Source: Aquila chrysaetos chrysaetos (Eukaryota > Chordata > Aves > Accipitriformes > Accipitridae). Taken from it: DNA of 64,000 bases. The stretch lies in contig NC_044019.1 in the NCBI RefSeq assembly GCF_900496995.4, positions 4,251,501-4,315,500 of the forward strand, written 5' to 3'. Numbering within the stretch: position 1 is the stretch's first letter; each line of letters begins with the position of its first letter. Below, in pieces: positions 53,458 to 63,889 of the stretch. Both the position numbers and the translations under genes were made by a program. The notes beneath the pieces are model-generated. The model worked only from the letters and a program-made list of their open reading frames with translations, was not told the origin of the DNA and searched no databases.

Positions 53458-54018
53458 GGTGGGTAGAGAGGCAGAATCCGACCGGTGGCTGTAGGATGCC
53501 GGGGAGCGGGCTGTGCCTGGTGCGGAGCACCGGGAGCACCGGCGGTTTGGTGCACCGGTGCTTCCACCATCGGTGGCCACCTGGGCACACTGGGAATAAC
53601 CCGTGTGGCACCCGGCCGTGCGCACAGCCCCCCCCGGCCACCAGCCCTGCGGGGAGGGCCAGTCCTTTGGCTTCCCGAGGGCAAACAGAGGAGCGATAAG
53701 AGGTGAGAGCAGGGCGAGTGTGTCCTCCCTTCCCCCAGCTGGGATGGGTCCCCCCGTAGCCCCCGGGGCACCCCAGCACCCCATTGCCTCGCAGCGCTCC
53801 CCGAAGAAGGGAAAAGGGCCATTTCAGCTGCATTTCCCACCAGCCGAATAGAAACAGGGAAAATTAAGGCTGCTGGCCTCCAACGGCTGCTCTCCTCCGG
53901 CCGCCGCAGCCATGGGTCTGTCCTTGCTGCCTTCATTCCTAGCAGACACCCGAGATAACACCCCGGTGCCGCCAGAACCAACATCCCCGCCCTGCACGCA
54001 CCCAGCCCTTTGCTCCGC

Positions 54019-54024
54019 TTTATT
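54019..54024 (-). terminator. SLC30A2: SLC30A2 polyadenylation signal
   Basis: TTTATT is AATAAA on the minus strand, only 60 bases past the SLC30A2 stop codon (54084-54086). This implies a very short 3' UTR. Confidence 0.7.
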
Positions 54025-54083
54025 TTCCACGCATGAAAAGTCCCCCTCGGGACACGAAGGGGCTGCCGAGGCGGGGGGGGGGC

Positions 54084-56469
54084 TCAGTCGCGGGGCGGCT
54101 GGCACTCCCGGCAGTCCCGCATCTCCTCGGAGTAACTTTCCACCTGGATGGTGGTGGTGTGGAAGCGGAAAGTGCCCTGCAGCCGGGAGCTGGCCTCCTC
54201 CAGCACCTCCTGCGCGCTGGCACCCGCGTCTGCGAGGAGCAAAGGAGGGGATGTCGGGGTGTGGGTAGACCCCAAATCCATCCCCCCCCTCCTCCATCTT
54301 TTCCCCGGGGAGCGACACTCACTGATGGCGATGTGCACCGAGAGCAGCGGCTGTGCCGCCGTCAGCGCCCAGATGTGGAGGCTGTGCACGGCTTCCACCC
54401 CCTCCACCGCCAGCAGCGTCTCCTGCACGGCGTTGAAGTCCATCCCTTTGGGGGTGCCTGGGGAGGGAGAGCCGCAGGCCCTGGAGGGACGGGGGCCGCC
54501 GCACCCGTGGGTGGCCCCACGGCCCGCACCCCCCCCGGTGGGTCCCTACCCTCCATGAGGACGAGGAGGACGTCGCGGAGGATGGTCAGCGTCGTCCCCA
54601 GCACCAGCGCGGAGAAAAGGAAGGTGCAGATGGGATCCACGTACTTGTACTCGGGCTGGAGGGGGTGGGAGAGGGTGAGGTCCCTCCGGCGCCGTCACCC
54701 CCACCCCAAATCCCCATCGTTACCGGGGGGGAGAGGACACGGTCCCCTCCGTCTCACCCTTGTGCCTGGCCAGGGCCGGCCGAAGCCGCTGTCCCCCGTG
54801 TCCCCATCCCCAGCATCCCGTTTGCCCCCGTGACCACGCAGACCTTAAAGAAGATGATGTAGGAGGCGATGAGGACGCCGACGCTCTGCAGCAGGTCCCC
54901 CACGACGTGGACGAAGGCAGCGCGGACGCTGGCGTCGGGCTGCTCGCCTGTCGCCCCGTGGCTGTGCCCGTGCCCGGTCTGGTGCAGAGCAACCCCCATC
55001 CTGCGGGCAGGGCAGCGGTGACATCCCCAGGGACACCGGGCAGGGGTGAGGGACGCCGGGAGAGGGTGAGAGCCGGCCATACGTACACGATGTTGACGGC
55101 CACGGCGCAGGCGGAGGTGATGAGCATGACGCTACCCTCGATGTCGTAGTCGGCCGAGAGCAGACGCTGGGCCGCCAGGTAGACCAGGACACCCGTCACC
55201 ACCCAGATGGAGAGCACGGAGAGCAGGGCCCCCAGAATTTCTGCGGAGAGCCCCCCCCGCCCCAGCCCCACATTGCCGCTTCACTGCCGTGCCAAGCCTG
55301 AGCACCCTCCCGGCCCCCCCCCCTACGGCTGCATCGGGGCTCAGGGTGGGCACCCAGCACCCATCCCTGGGGTTGCTCCCCGCACAGGGACGGCGGTGCC
55401 TCTTGCCCTGCCCTGCCCGTGCGCATGGTGCCGGGGCTTTGTTGGGGGTCCCCGTGCCCCCCAGGGCTCCCCATGCCCCCCAGAGCTCCCCAAGGCACCC
55501 GGTCCCCTTGGAGAGGGCACCCTGGGATGCTCCGAGCGTTCCCTGGGGTCTCCGGGAGCCGGAGGGCAGCCCCCGGGGGTGGTTCCACCCCGTTACCTGC
55601 CCGGTGCCAGCCGAAATTCATGGTTTTGGTCGGGGGGCGCGAGGACACCCAGAGCGCGGAGAGGCTGATCATGATGCTGGCGAAGTCCGTCAGGAGGTGG
55701 GCTGCGTCCGTCAGGATGGCCAGGCTGTGCGCCAGGTACCCGCCTGCGGAGGGTGCGGGGGGGCAGTGGGGACATCGGGGTGGCACCGAGAAGGGTTCCC
55801 ACCCCAAGCCAGGCATGAACCAGGTCACCCAGCGCCAGAGTCGGCGGGGGGGGGGGGGGGGGGCCCACTGGGCGCTTCGACCAGCCGAAAAGCAATGGGG
55901 AGCCCTGCCCGCACCCTGCCTGCGCCCACGGCGGGGAATCGGGACAAGAGGGGCTGCGGGCTGCCACTCGGGGTACCCCCATGGGGACCACCCCGGCCGG
56001 ACCCTGCACCCACACCACTCACCCACGGCTTCTCCCACCATGAAGACGAGGCAGATGCCGGCGGCCAGGTAGAGCTTTCTGCGCGCCCGCTGCTGCTGGC
56101 CGGGGTGACCGGTGGCTCCCCGCGTGTGGCAATGCCGGCTGCGCCGCGTCCCCAGCTCCAGGACGGGTGCCTGTCCCTGCACCGAGTTGTGTCCGTTCTT
56201 TTGTGCGGCCCCCAGGTAGGACCTGCTGGGGAGAGGGGTGGTCGGGGGCCGGAGCTGGGGGCCTGGGAGAATTTTGGGGAGCGAGTTGAACCCTGAATGC
56301 TTCCCCCCCCCCCCCCCCCCAGCCCCACACCTCCAGGGGACCCCACGTGGGAGTCCCACGGGGAAGAAGGGACACCGTGTCCCTGTCCCCCCCCCCAATT
56401 CCCGGGGCACCCCCCTTACCCTCCTACGCCCTCGCTCAGCAGATGCCGTTTCTCCTCGCCGGCTGCCAT
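54084..56469 (-). CDS. SLC30A2: Zinc transporter 2 (ZnT2)
   Basis: Eight coding exons: 56420-56469, 56023-56222, 55597-55743, 55087-55240, 54844-55000, 54550-54655, 54323-54457 and 54084-54229. All phases close, giving 364 residues (human 372). Cation diffusion facilitator that exports cytosolic zinc into secretory vesicles in exchange for protons. Visible: cytosolic N-terminus [16 protein letters not shown]1 [20 protein letters not shown]; the two zinc-site HxxxD pairs HLLTD (99-103) and HVVGD (215-219); the histidine loop [11 protein letters not shown] (189-199); [20 protein letters not shown]; and the C-terminal domain [13 protein letters not shown] ending [13 protein letters not shown] spacing matches a six-pass ZnT. 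The start codon fits the human N-terminus in position and character. Intron GC runs are long, but exon boundaries are clean. It lies between EXTL1 and TRIM63, as in human. Confidence 0.96.
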
Positions 56470-57080
56470 CCTCCTCGGGGTTCGGGGCGCGGGTGGCCGA
56501 GGTGGGTGACCCCCCCCCCGGCGCGTGGCCGGTCCTCGGTGGCAGCCAGTGGCCTCGGCCCGTGTGAAACGCCGGGGACTCGTGTGCAAAGTCCGGCCGG
56601 GGGGGGGGGGGGGGGGGAGGGAAGGCCAAGCCGGCTGCAAAGCACCTGCGGCCGCCTGCCCTGGATCGGGCCCATAACCCGGAGGGGCTGCTGATGGAGG
56701 AGACGGGGGGGGGGGGGGGATTACTCTAGGACCCCCCATGGGCACCCCGCTAGGAACCCATCAGGGCACGGATGCAGCCCCTGAGGCTGGGGGAGGATGG
56801 AGCATCCCCTTGTCCCCCCCCTAAAGGCACCCGGTGACCCCCCCCCCTCCCTGCTCCGGGGCCCCCCAATTTAGATCCAGCCGTGGAGCAGCCATGTGAC
56901 AGATAAGCCTGGGATCAGACAGCCCCCCCCCCCTCCTCCGCCGCCTCCGCCAGCAGTGACTCCTGCCCACCGCCCTGGGGGAGCAGCGCTAATTGCCCTG
57001 GGGCTAATTGCAATTATGGCACAGCCCGGAGCACCACTGCGGGCGCTGCCTCAGTTTCCCCTTGGCCAGGCGCTGAGCCG
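56470..57080 (-). promoter_or_regulatory. SLC30A2: SLC30A2 upstream region with a candidate metal response element
   Basis: GC-rich DNA directly upstream of the SLC30A2 start codon, with several G and C runs. On the minus strand TGCACAC (56582-56588) matches the metal response element core TGCRCNC bound by MTF-1, a known regulator of zinc transporter genes. No TATA box was seen. Confidence 0.4.
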
Positions 57081-57110
57081 GGCTTATATTTTTGCAGGAG
57101 AAAAGCACAC

Positions 57111-57186
57111 GTGGTATATTTTTGCATTCGTAGTATATTTTTGCATTCGTGGTATGTTTTTGCATTCGTGGTATGTTTTTGCAGTC
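57111..57186. repeat. 19-bp tandem repeat, four copies
   Basis: The units GTGGTATATTTTTGCATTC, GTAGTATATTTTTGCATTC, GTGGTATGTTTTTGCATTC and GTGGTATGTTTTTGCAGTC follow without gaps from 57111, 57130, 57149 and 57168. A partial relative precedes them near 57083. It is an AT-rich patch in GC-rich DNA between SLC30A2 and TRIM63. Confidence 0.95.
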
Positions 57187-57826
57187 GTGTGAGCTCACCC
57201 GGCAGCAAACCGGCAGCTCGATGCCGGGGCCACCCCTGTTTTGGGGACTGGCACAGCTCAGAGCATCCTCCCTGTCCCCCATATCTCCAGGCCCGGGCGA
57301 GCACTGGCCCCGGGCACCCCATCACCGGGAGATAAATCCTGCCGGGTGCCAACCTGTTACATCCCAGGCAGGCGGCCAGGCACGGGGTGCCAGTGCTGCT
57401 GGAGGTGCTAATGAGGCTGAAAATTAAGTGTTGGACTGGGAAGCATCCCACTGCCACACTGGGTGCTGGCAGGGACACCGGTGACAGCACCAGCCCGGCA
57501 AACCCACCTGTATCCCCAGTGCCCATCGCAGGGCTGGCAAGCCGAGAACAAGAGGCGAGGGAAAAAAAAAACCACCCAAACCACCAGTTTTCTTTACAAA
57601 ATACACAAAAAATTCAAATCCGTGACAATTATATACAAAACAAGAAAGATATAAAACGTGCGGAATTGTCCTCTTTGCACCCGTATAGAAAAGTGTCCCA
57701 TGCTGGAGCAGGCGCCGGCTCGCAAGACCACCGGCCCCCGCGGCATGTCCCCCCCCCGGTCCCGAGTCCCATCGCCGGACATCCTGCGCCCGCAGCGTTT
57801 CTCCTGCGCCGGCAACGTCGCTGCGG
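57187..57826 (-). other. TRIM63: TRIM63 3' UTR and downstream DNA
   Basis: Minus-strand sequence past the TRIM63 stop codon. It is GC-rich at first, then AT-rich at 57580-57660, which looks like UTR. I found no AATAAA, so the 3' end is not fixed. No other gene seen. Confidence 0.4.
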
Positions 57827-60800
57827 CTACTGGGAAGCTGCCAGGGGGAGAGGATGGGGGGGGTAGAGGGGGGTCCAAGCCCCCGAAGCTCCTCCATGGG
57901 TGCTTGAGGGTCCCAGGGAGGTGGGCTCAGCCGTGCCACCCCTTACCCATCACCGTCCCCTCGGGCGCCACATCTTCCTCCACCTCTTCTTCCTCCCCGT
58001 CGAAGTACTCCTCGTCTTCCTCGGCTGCAAACGGGCGGTCAGACGTCACCACGGGGCCACCGGGAAAGGCAACGGGTGCCACCGGGTCGGTGGGAGTTGG
58101 TAAAGGGGCACTGGGGGGTCGGGGGCTGAATTACCGGGCTCAAAGTCCAAGGCGCGGACCGCCTCGGCGAGGTGGTCCAGGCTCACCGAGAAGGCGTCCA
58201 TGCTCTCGTAGCCGTGCTCGATCTTCTCCAGCCTGCCGCCCTTGGAGGCCTCCACGATCCTGGGCGGGGAGACCACGGCCGTGTCCCCCCCAGGTCCCCT
58301 CACCGGGCTGGGGGACCGCGGGGCACCGGGGCGGGGGGGGTCGGGGAATCCTTCCCGCGCTTGCCTCCTGGGTGCCGTCGGCAAATCCCCGCGGCCGAAT
58401 CCTGCCCGGCTGCGGGACTGAGGATGCCCGAATTTTCCCCAATTTGAGCACTTACGTTTTAATGAGCTGCTTGGCGTTCTGCGGAGGAAGAGAGCAGAGG
58501 TGAGCGAAGGCACGCGGCAGCCGCCGGGATGTCCCCAAGCCGGTGGGACACCGTGCGGTCACCAGCGGGGAGCGGGGGGGAGGTTTGGGGGTCTCACCAT
58601 GAGGAAGGCGGCCCCCCCGGTCTCCTCCATGGCTTGGATGGCCGTCTCCACCAGTCGGCTTGATTTCTCCAGCTGCTCTTTGTACTGGCAGATGAGGCCC
58701 TGGACGAAGCCCGTCTTGTCGCCCTGCTCACGGGTGATGCGCTGCAGCAGCTCCGACTTCTTCTCCTCCAGCAGCGCTGCCAAGGCATCGAAGCGAGCGC
58801 AGAGCTCCTGCTTGGCTGCCTCGCTGTTCTCCTGCGGGGACGAGGGGCAAGGGATGCCACGTGTGTGTCCCTCGGCACCAGCAGCATCCCGGGAGCTTCC
58901 CTGCTCCGTGGGCTCCGGCTCCCTCCCGGCCGTCCCAAATGGCCCCCGGTTGAGGTTTCACCCCCGGGTTTCGGAGGGCTCCTTTTTGCCCTTTCCTCAC
59001 CTCGGTGCACCGGCACGAGTCCTCCAGCTGGGAGATGATCGTCTGGATCCGGTCGTTCCCCGCCACCAGCATGGAGATGCAGTTGTTCAGCTCCGTCTGG
59101 GCGGGGGCGGATGGACAGAAACAGCTTGAACCAGCGGGGACGGGGACAGGGGACATCTCCCATCCCAATGTGGGGACAGGCTGGGCATTGCCCGGCCCCA
59201 GCTCTGCTCCCCCCACGTCCCCCCCAAGCTACGGCCGCTCTAAATATAGGCTGTCTCCTGGGCGAACTCACCCGAGGGGCTATTAATACCCTGTGAGCGC
59301 GTCCCAGTGCTATTTGTGGCGTCCCCAGCTCAGCACATCGCCCCGGGACCAGCCGTGTCCCCCGCGGCCCCCCCCCGTGTCCCCCCCCCGCCCCCCATAC
59401 GGCACCTTCTGGCCCTGGAAGACAGTTTGCAGCGGGGCGACCTCGCAGTCCTTGTGGGAACCGAAGACTTTGCACATGGAGCAGGTGGGGACCTCGCAGG
59501 TGACGCAGTAGATGTTGATCCGCTCGTCCTCGTGCTCCTTACACATGGGGTGCTCCCCCTTCTTCAGCGGCCTGCTGGAGAAAGCGGCACGGCCGCCGTG
59601 ACGTCCCCGTCAGGGTGACATCCCCATCGGGATGACGTCCCCACTGCAGTGATGTCCCCGCCGCGACGATGTCCCCGTTGCGGCATCACCCCCACTGCGG
59701 TGACACCCCCACCGATGCTGCGCAGCCACCCCAAAATCAGGTCCCCGGGAAAGAGGCCGGATCCTGGCATAACCCCACACTTGCTCCTTCGGGAGCTCTG
59801 TGCCTCCGTAAGTCCCAAGCCCAGTAAGCCCCAGTTTAAACCAGCGTGGCACTGGGCACGGCAGCAGTCGGCACCGGCGGGTGGGGGGCCCCGGGGCTGC
59901 GCTCCAGGGACGCTGCACAAGTGCCTAATTTTAGCTTTGGGCTGCCGGGATTTATTGTTGTCACCCAACGCGTGACCAGGGTGGGGGCACCCAGAAACCC
60001 CCCCCCCGGGGGGTCCCAGCCAGGGGCTGCAGCCAAATCGTCCCCTCTGCAGCAAGGGGGGGGATGTGGGGACAAGCCAACCCACCGAAGCAAAGACAAG
60101 GCTGGCCCCCCCAAGCCCCCCCCCCCCAGCAGCCACAGACACCTGCCCCGTGCCATCGTCCCCGTCCCCATGGCTCTCAAACAATATTTACAGTGGTTCA
60201 AGGAATTTGGCCGGGGCCACCGCTCTGCCTCGGGAACTTGTGACCCCTCTGTCCCATCCCCCCCCCCAGCTGCACGCCTTTACTGAGTGGGCCCCCCCTC
60301 AAACTGTCCCTCTGCTCCTTATCAGCCAGCAGTGCCCGCTGTCATGAGCAGAGCCCAGATTTGTCCCCCCACACCTCTTATCTCCCACCGAACCCTCCAG
60401 CTGCGGAGCGTGGAAGGGACAGGACCTGTCCTGCTGCCACCCCCCCCCCCCCCAGGGACCCACCACCCCCCCTGAGCCACCCAGAAACCCAAATTGCCCT
60501 GGACCGGGAAACAAGATTTGGGTCAGGGGAGGAAGATTTGGATGGGGAACTACTGAGCCAGCAGAAAAGCCCCCCAATTTCTCTCCCAGCTGCAATCTCC
60601 TGCGGTCTCAACGACGGTGCTGGGGCTCGGGAGGTGGCCATCCCCACGTCCCCGTGTCCCCGTGTCCCCGTGTCCCCGCCGGGACAAGGCACAAGCCATC
60701 AGCCACGGTCTCCTGTGCCTACCTGGAGCACTCCTGCTTGTAAATGTCGATGATGTTCTCCACCAGCAGGTTCCTCTGCAGCCCATAGACACCGTGACGG

Positions 60801-61201
60801 TCCAGCAGAACCTCGTGGCGGCACGACGGGCACCGGAACCGTCCCCCCGAAATCACGCTGCCCCGGCTCTGCCAGTATGGGTTGGCAGCCTGGGATGGGG
60901 AAGATGAATATTGGGGGGGGGGGGGGGGTGTTCCAGGAGCAACCCCACAGCTCCGTGAGCGTTCCCAGAGCACCACGAGCATCCTGGTGACTTCCAGCCC
61001 GAGCAGGGTGGGGGGGGAACGGGCGCGGGGACCCCCTCTCACCTGGAAGACGTCGTTGGCACACTTGCGGCAGAGGTTGTGCTGGCAGGGCAGGATCACC
61101 ACCGGCTTGCTGAACATCTCCAGGCAGATGGGGCAGATGAGCTGCTTCTCCAGGCTCTCCATGGGGTTGCCATCCCGCAGGATACCGGCTTGGAAATCCA
61201 T
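57827..61201 (-). CDS. TRIM63: Muscle RING-finger protein 1 (MuRF1), E3 ubiquitin ligase
   Basis: Nine coding exons: 61043-61201, 60723-60889, 59406-59571, 59001-59096, 58598-58831, 58456-58478 (23 nt), 58135-58259, 57947-58024 and 57827-57837 (11 nt). Phases close, giving 352 residues (human 353). A striated-muscle ligase at M-lines and Z-discs that ubiquitinates thick-filament and other proteins during atrophy. Visible: RING C23-P-I-C26 in [19 protein letters not shown], with [12 protein letters not shown] and CPSCRHEV; MuRF family motif [20 protein letters not shown]-box from about 116 ([22 protein letters not shown]); coiled coil with [15 protein letters not shown] and [18 protein letters not shown]-box region [17 protein letters not shown]; and an acidic tail (324-346) before a final ASQ. 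The start is chosen to match human MDYKSS/MDFQAG. The last exon rests on one acceptor (cctggcag) and gives only MASQ-stop, so the extreme C-terminus is the least certain part. Confidence 0.95.
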
Positions 61202-61260
61202 CGGCACGACGGCACGCTCCTCTCACCCGCTCTCGGCTGCCGGCAGCACCCTTCGTCCCG

Positions 61261-61270
61261 CTATTTATAA
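61261..61270 (-). promoter_or_regulatory. TRIM63: TRIM63 TATA box overlapping a MEF2 consensus
   Basis: The minus strand reads TTTATAAATAG, a strong TATA box about 60 bases before the start codon, implying a leader of roughly 35 nt. The plus strand of the same bases, CTATTTATAA, exactly fits the MEF2 consensus YTAWWWWTAR. Confidence 0.7.
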
Positions 61271-61333
61271 AGCGCTTCCCGGTCATGTGGAGCCAAATCC
61301 CAAAGCGGGGTCGGGTATCTGGGGAAGCAACAG

Positions 61334-61467
61334 CACCTGTCACAAGGGACTGAGCCATCAGGATGCGGCCGGCCGCGGTAAACAAGCTGGGGACAGGCTG
61401 TCCAGGAGGCCCTGCCCTCCCGTGCTGCGGCTACTGGTGTGCCAAAACTGGAACTGGGGGGTAAACA
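61334..61467 (-). promoter_or_regulatory. TRIM63: FOXO/GRE/E-box module upstream of TRIM63
   Basis: Within 200 bases of the TATA box: an E-box CACCTG (61334-61339), a FOXO element GTAAACAA (61378-61385), an inverted-repeat glucocorticoid-type element GGGACAGGCTGTCCA (61390-61404, one mismatch to RGRACAnnnTGTYCY), and a second FOXO core GTAAACA (61461-61467). Known biology: mammalian MuRF1 is driven by FOXO and the glucocorticoid receptor through adjacent sites near the promoter. Confidence 0.6.
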
Positions 61468-62149
61468 GGGACAGGCTTTGCCCTGGGGCCAAATTGTTGC
61501 ACACCCTGGGGGTCAGCGTGGCCGGATCCTGGGGCTGGACCCCGTAACGGCATCGGGGTGGGGACGGGGGGGGGGGGCAAAAACCAGCCCCACGGTCATT
61601 CAGATGTTGTGATGGTGCCAGGAACGGGGCAGAGCCGGGGCCAGCGGCACGGGGGGGGGGTGGCTTATACAGAGCATTTCCCTTCGCGCCCCCAAAACGC
61701 AACCATTTCTGGGGTGCAAACACGCGCCTTGTGCTTGGAGGGGAGAGGCAGCACCAGGGAGATGCGGCCCCCAGGCCCGGCACACGCACCGGGGTCCCCC
61801 CCTTCCCTCCCCAGGCAGGGACTGGGGGGCTCTACTGTACCCCCAGATGCGGACGTGCACGGCCGCGACCCAGCCGGCCCCTCCGCTCGGTTGCAAAACC
61901 TGACCCAGAAATGGCTGACGGGGGGGGGGGGAAGCGACCGAGCACGGCCCCTCGGGACCCGCACTCGCCGGGGAAAACAGCCCCCGGAGCACGGTGATAA
62001 ACAGGGTGGCGTGCCAAATGCCAGGACCCCTCCACAGGGATATCTGTAAATATTGGCAGCTGGACCGGGAGAGAGGGGGTAATTATAGCGCTGTCGCCTA
62101 TGGGTGATGCTGGCAGGGGGACAGGGTGGGGTGGGACGGTGGCTGCTGC

Positions 62150-62995
62150 TGCACCCGCAGCGACTGCGGGCAGGAGGGCACGAGTGCTGGGGCGCAGGGG
62201 TGCACGAGTACGCGGGCGCACAAGTGCGTGGGTGCAGGGGTACATGGGTGCGCAAGTGCAGGGGTGCGTGGGTACACAGGGTGCAGGGGTGCATGAGTAC
62301 ATGGGCGCACAAGTGCATGGGTGCACAAGTGCATGGGTGCAGGGGTGCATGGGTACACGGGGTGCATGGGTGCACGAGTACATGGGCACACAAGTGCATG
62401 GGCGCACAAGTGCATGGGTGCACAAGTGCATGGGTGCAGGGGTGCATGGGTACACGGGGTGCATGGGTGCACGAGTACATGGGCGCACAAGTGCATGGGT
62501 GCACAAGTGCATGGGTGCACGAGTACATGGGCACACAAGTGCATGGGTGCACAAGTGCATGGGTGCAGGGGTACATGGGTGCGCAAGTGCAGGGGTGCAT
62601 GGGTGCATGAGTACACAGGGTGCAGGGGTACATGGGCGCACAAGTGCATGGGTGCATGGGTACATGGGTGCATGGGTATATGGGTGCACAAGTGAAGGGG
62701 TACATGAGTACCTGGGTGCACAAGTGCATGGGTACACAGAGTGCATGGGTACACGGGTAAATGAGTGCACAAGTGCAGGGGTACACAAGTACCTGGGTGC
62801 ACCAGTGCATGGGTGCCATGGGTGCATGGGTGCCATGGGTAAATGAGTGCACAAGTGCAGGGGTACACGAGTACCTGGGTGCACAAGTGCATGGGTGCAT
62901 GGGTACACAGGGTGCATGGGTACATGGGTGCACGTGTGCGCAAGTCCAGGGGTACATGGGTGCATGGGTAGAGGGGTGCATGGGTGCACAGGCCC
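62150..62995. repeat. Minisatellite of 8/16-bp GTGCATGG-GTGCACAA units
   Basis: About 850 bp made of GCATGGGT, GCACAAGT, GCAGGGGT and ACACGGGGT-like octamers arranged mainly in 16-bp pairs such as GCACAAGTGCATGGGT. Longer blocks repeat, including the one from about 62290 to 62460. Open frames of several hundred codons run through it on both strands (Cys-Thr-His-Ala-Pro repeats on the minus strand) purely because the units lack stops. The alternating purine-pyrimidine steps favour Z-DNA. Confidence 0.93.
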
Positions 62996-63880
62996 CATTT
63001 TCACTGCAGCCAGCCCCCCCCAGGGCAGGGCAGCCCCGCAGCTGTTTCGGGTGCTCCTTCCGGGCAGGCTCGCATGTCAACCAAGTGACTGTGCTGGGAC
63101 TGGCCAAGCACATCTTGCAAAATCGTCCCCGTTTCAGCACTGTGGGCTCTTCCAGGGAGGAGTTGGCATGGAAGCAGGGCTGGCCGGGCGCTCAGGAGGG
63201 CAGCGCGGGGGTCAGCTACCGACCGGAGCCAGAAGTGGGGTACCCAGATGTGCACCCATGCCCACGAGCTGGCCCTGCTTGGGGGTGGCATTGATGAACT
63301 AATTGCTTCTGGACTCGATTAAGGGGATTCGTGGGAATGGAGGGGTTGTAATGCCCTAATCAGCTTTCAAAACCCACAAGGGACTCGTTGGCTTCTAATT
63401 GGCTTGGGGCAGCTTAGGCATGGCCCCAGGGCACTAATCACCCCCGGGCTCGTTCCAATTAACCCCGGGGAGGTATGAGAGCACTTGCTCTGGCGGGAGC
63501 GTATCTGAAAGGCCTCTGCTTGGTCTCTGAGCAGCGGGTGGCCCTGGCTTCTCCCAAAATGACCCTGTGATGCCTGCACAATGGGTTGAGGAGACAGCGG
63601 GGACCGTGACAGCAGCCCTGTGCCCCCCAACTCCTGTGCATGGGGGGCACCTCCGGCCCTGCAGCCTGCAGGGGAAAGGGGGCAATGGCAGAGAGCAGGG
63701 CACGGAGAGGGGGGACAGCTCTGCACCTGTGCCACTGTCACGCAAAGCCAGAGCGCAAACAAAGGTACGAGGGACTGCACTGATTTTTTTTTTTCCCCCC
63801 TTAACGCCAAGCAATGAATTACTAAACAAAAATAACAATAAAAAACCCCCCAAACACCCCCCAAAAAAGAGGAGGGCCGT
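62996..63880. other. Intergenic DNA upstream of TRIM63
   Basis: Unique, moderately GC-rich sequence between the minisatellite and the CpG block at the window edge. Short TAATTAG/CTAATCA words recur near 63300-63460. No exon or RNA gene recognised. Confidence 0.4.
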
Positions 63881-63889
63881 TATTGCAAA

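Noticed and set aside
62150-62995. Tandem array as a CRISPR array
   Set aside because: The units are short octamers with no unique spacers, in a vertebrate genome.
61665-63140. Very long Cys/His/Thr/Pro-rich frames on both strands
   Set aside because: They are translations of the octamer minisatellite, which lacks stops in several frames at once. Not zinc-finger or metallothionein-like genes despite the Cys and His.
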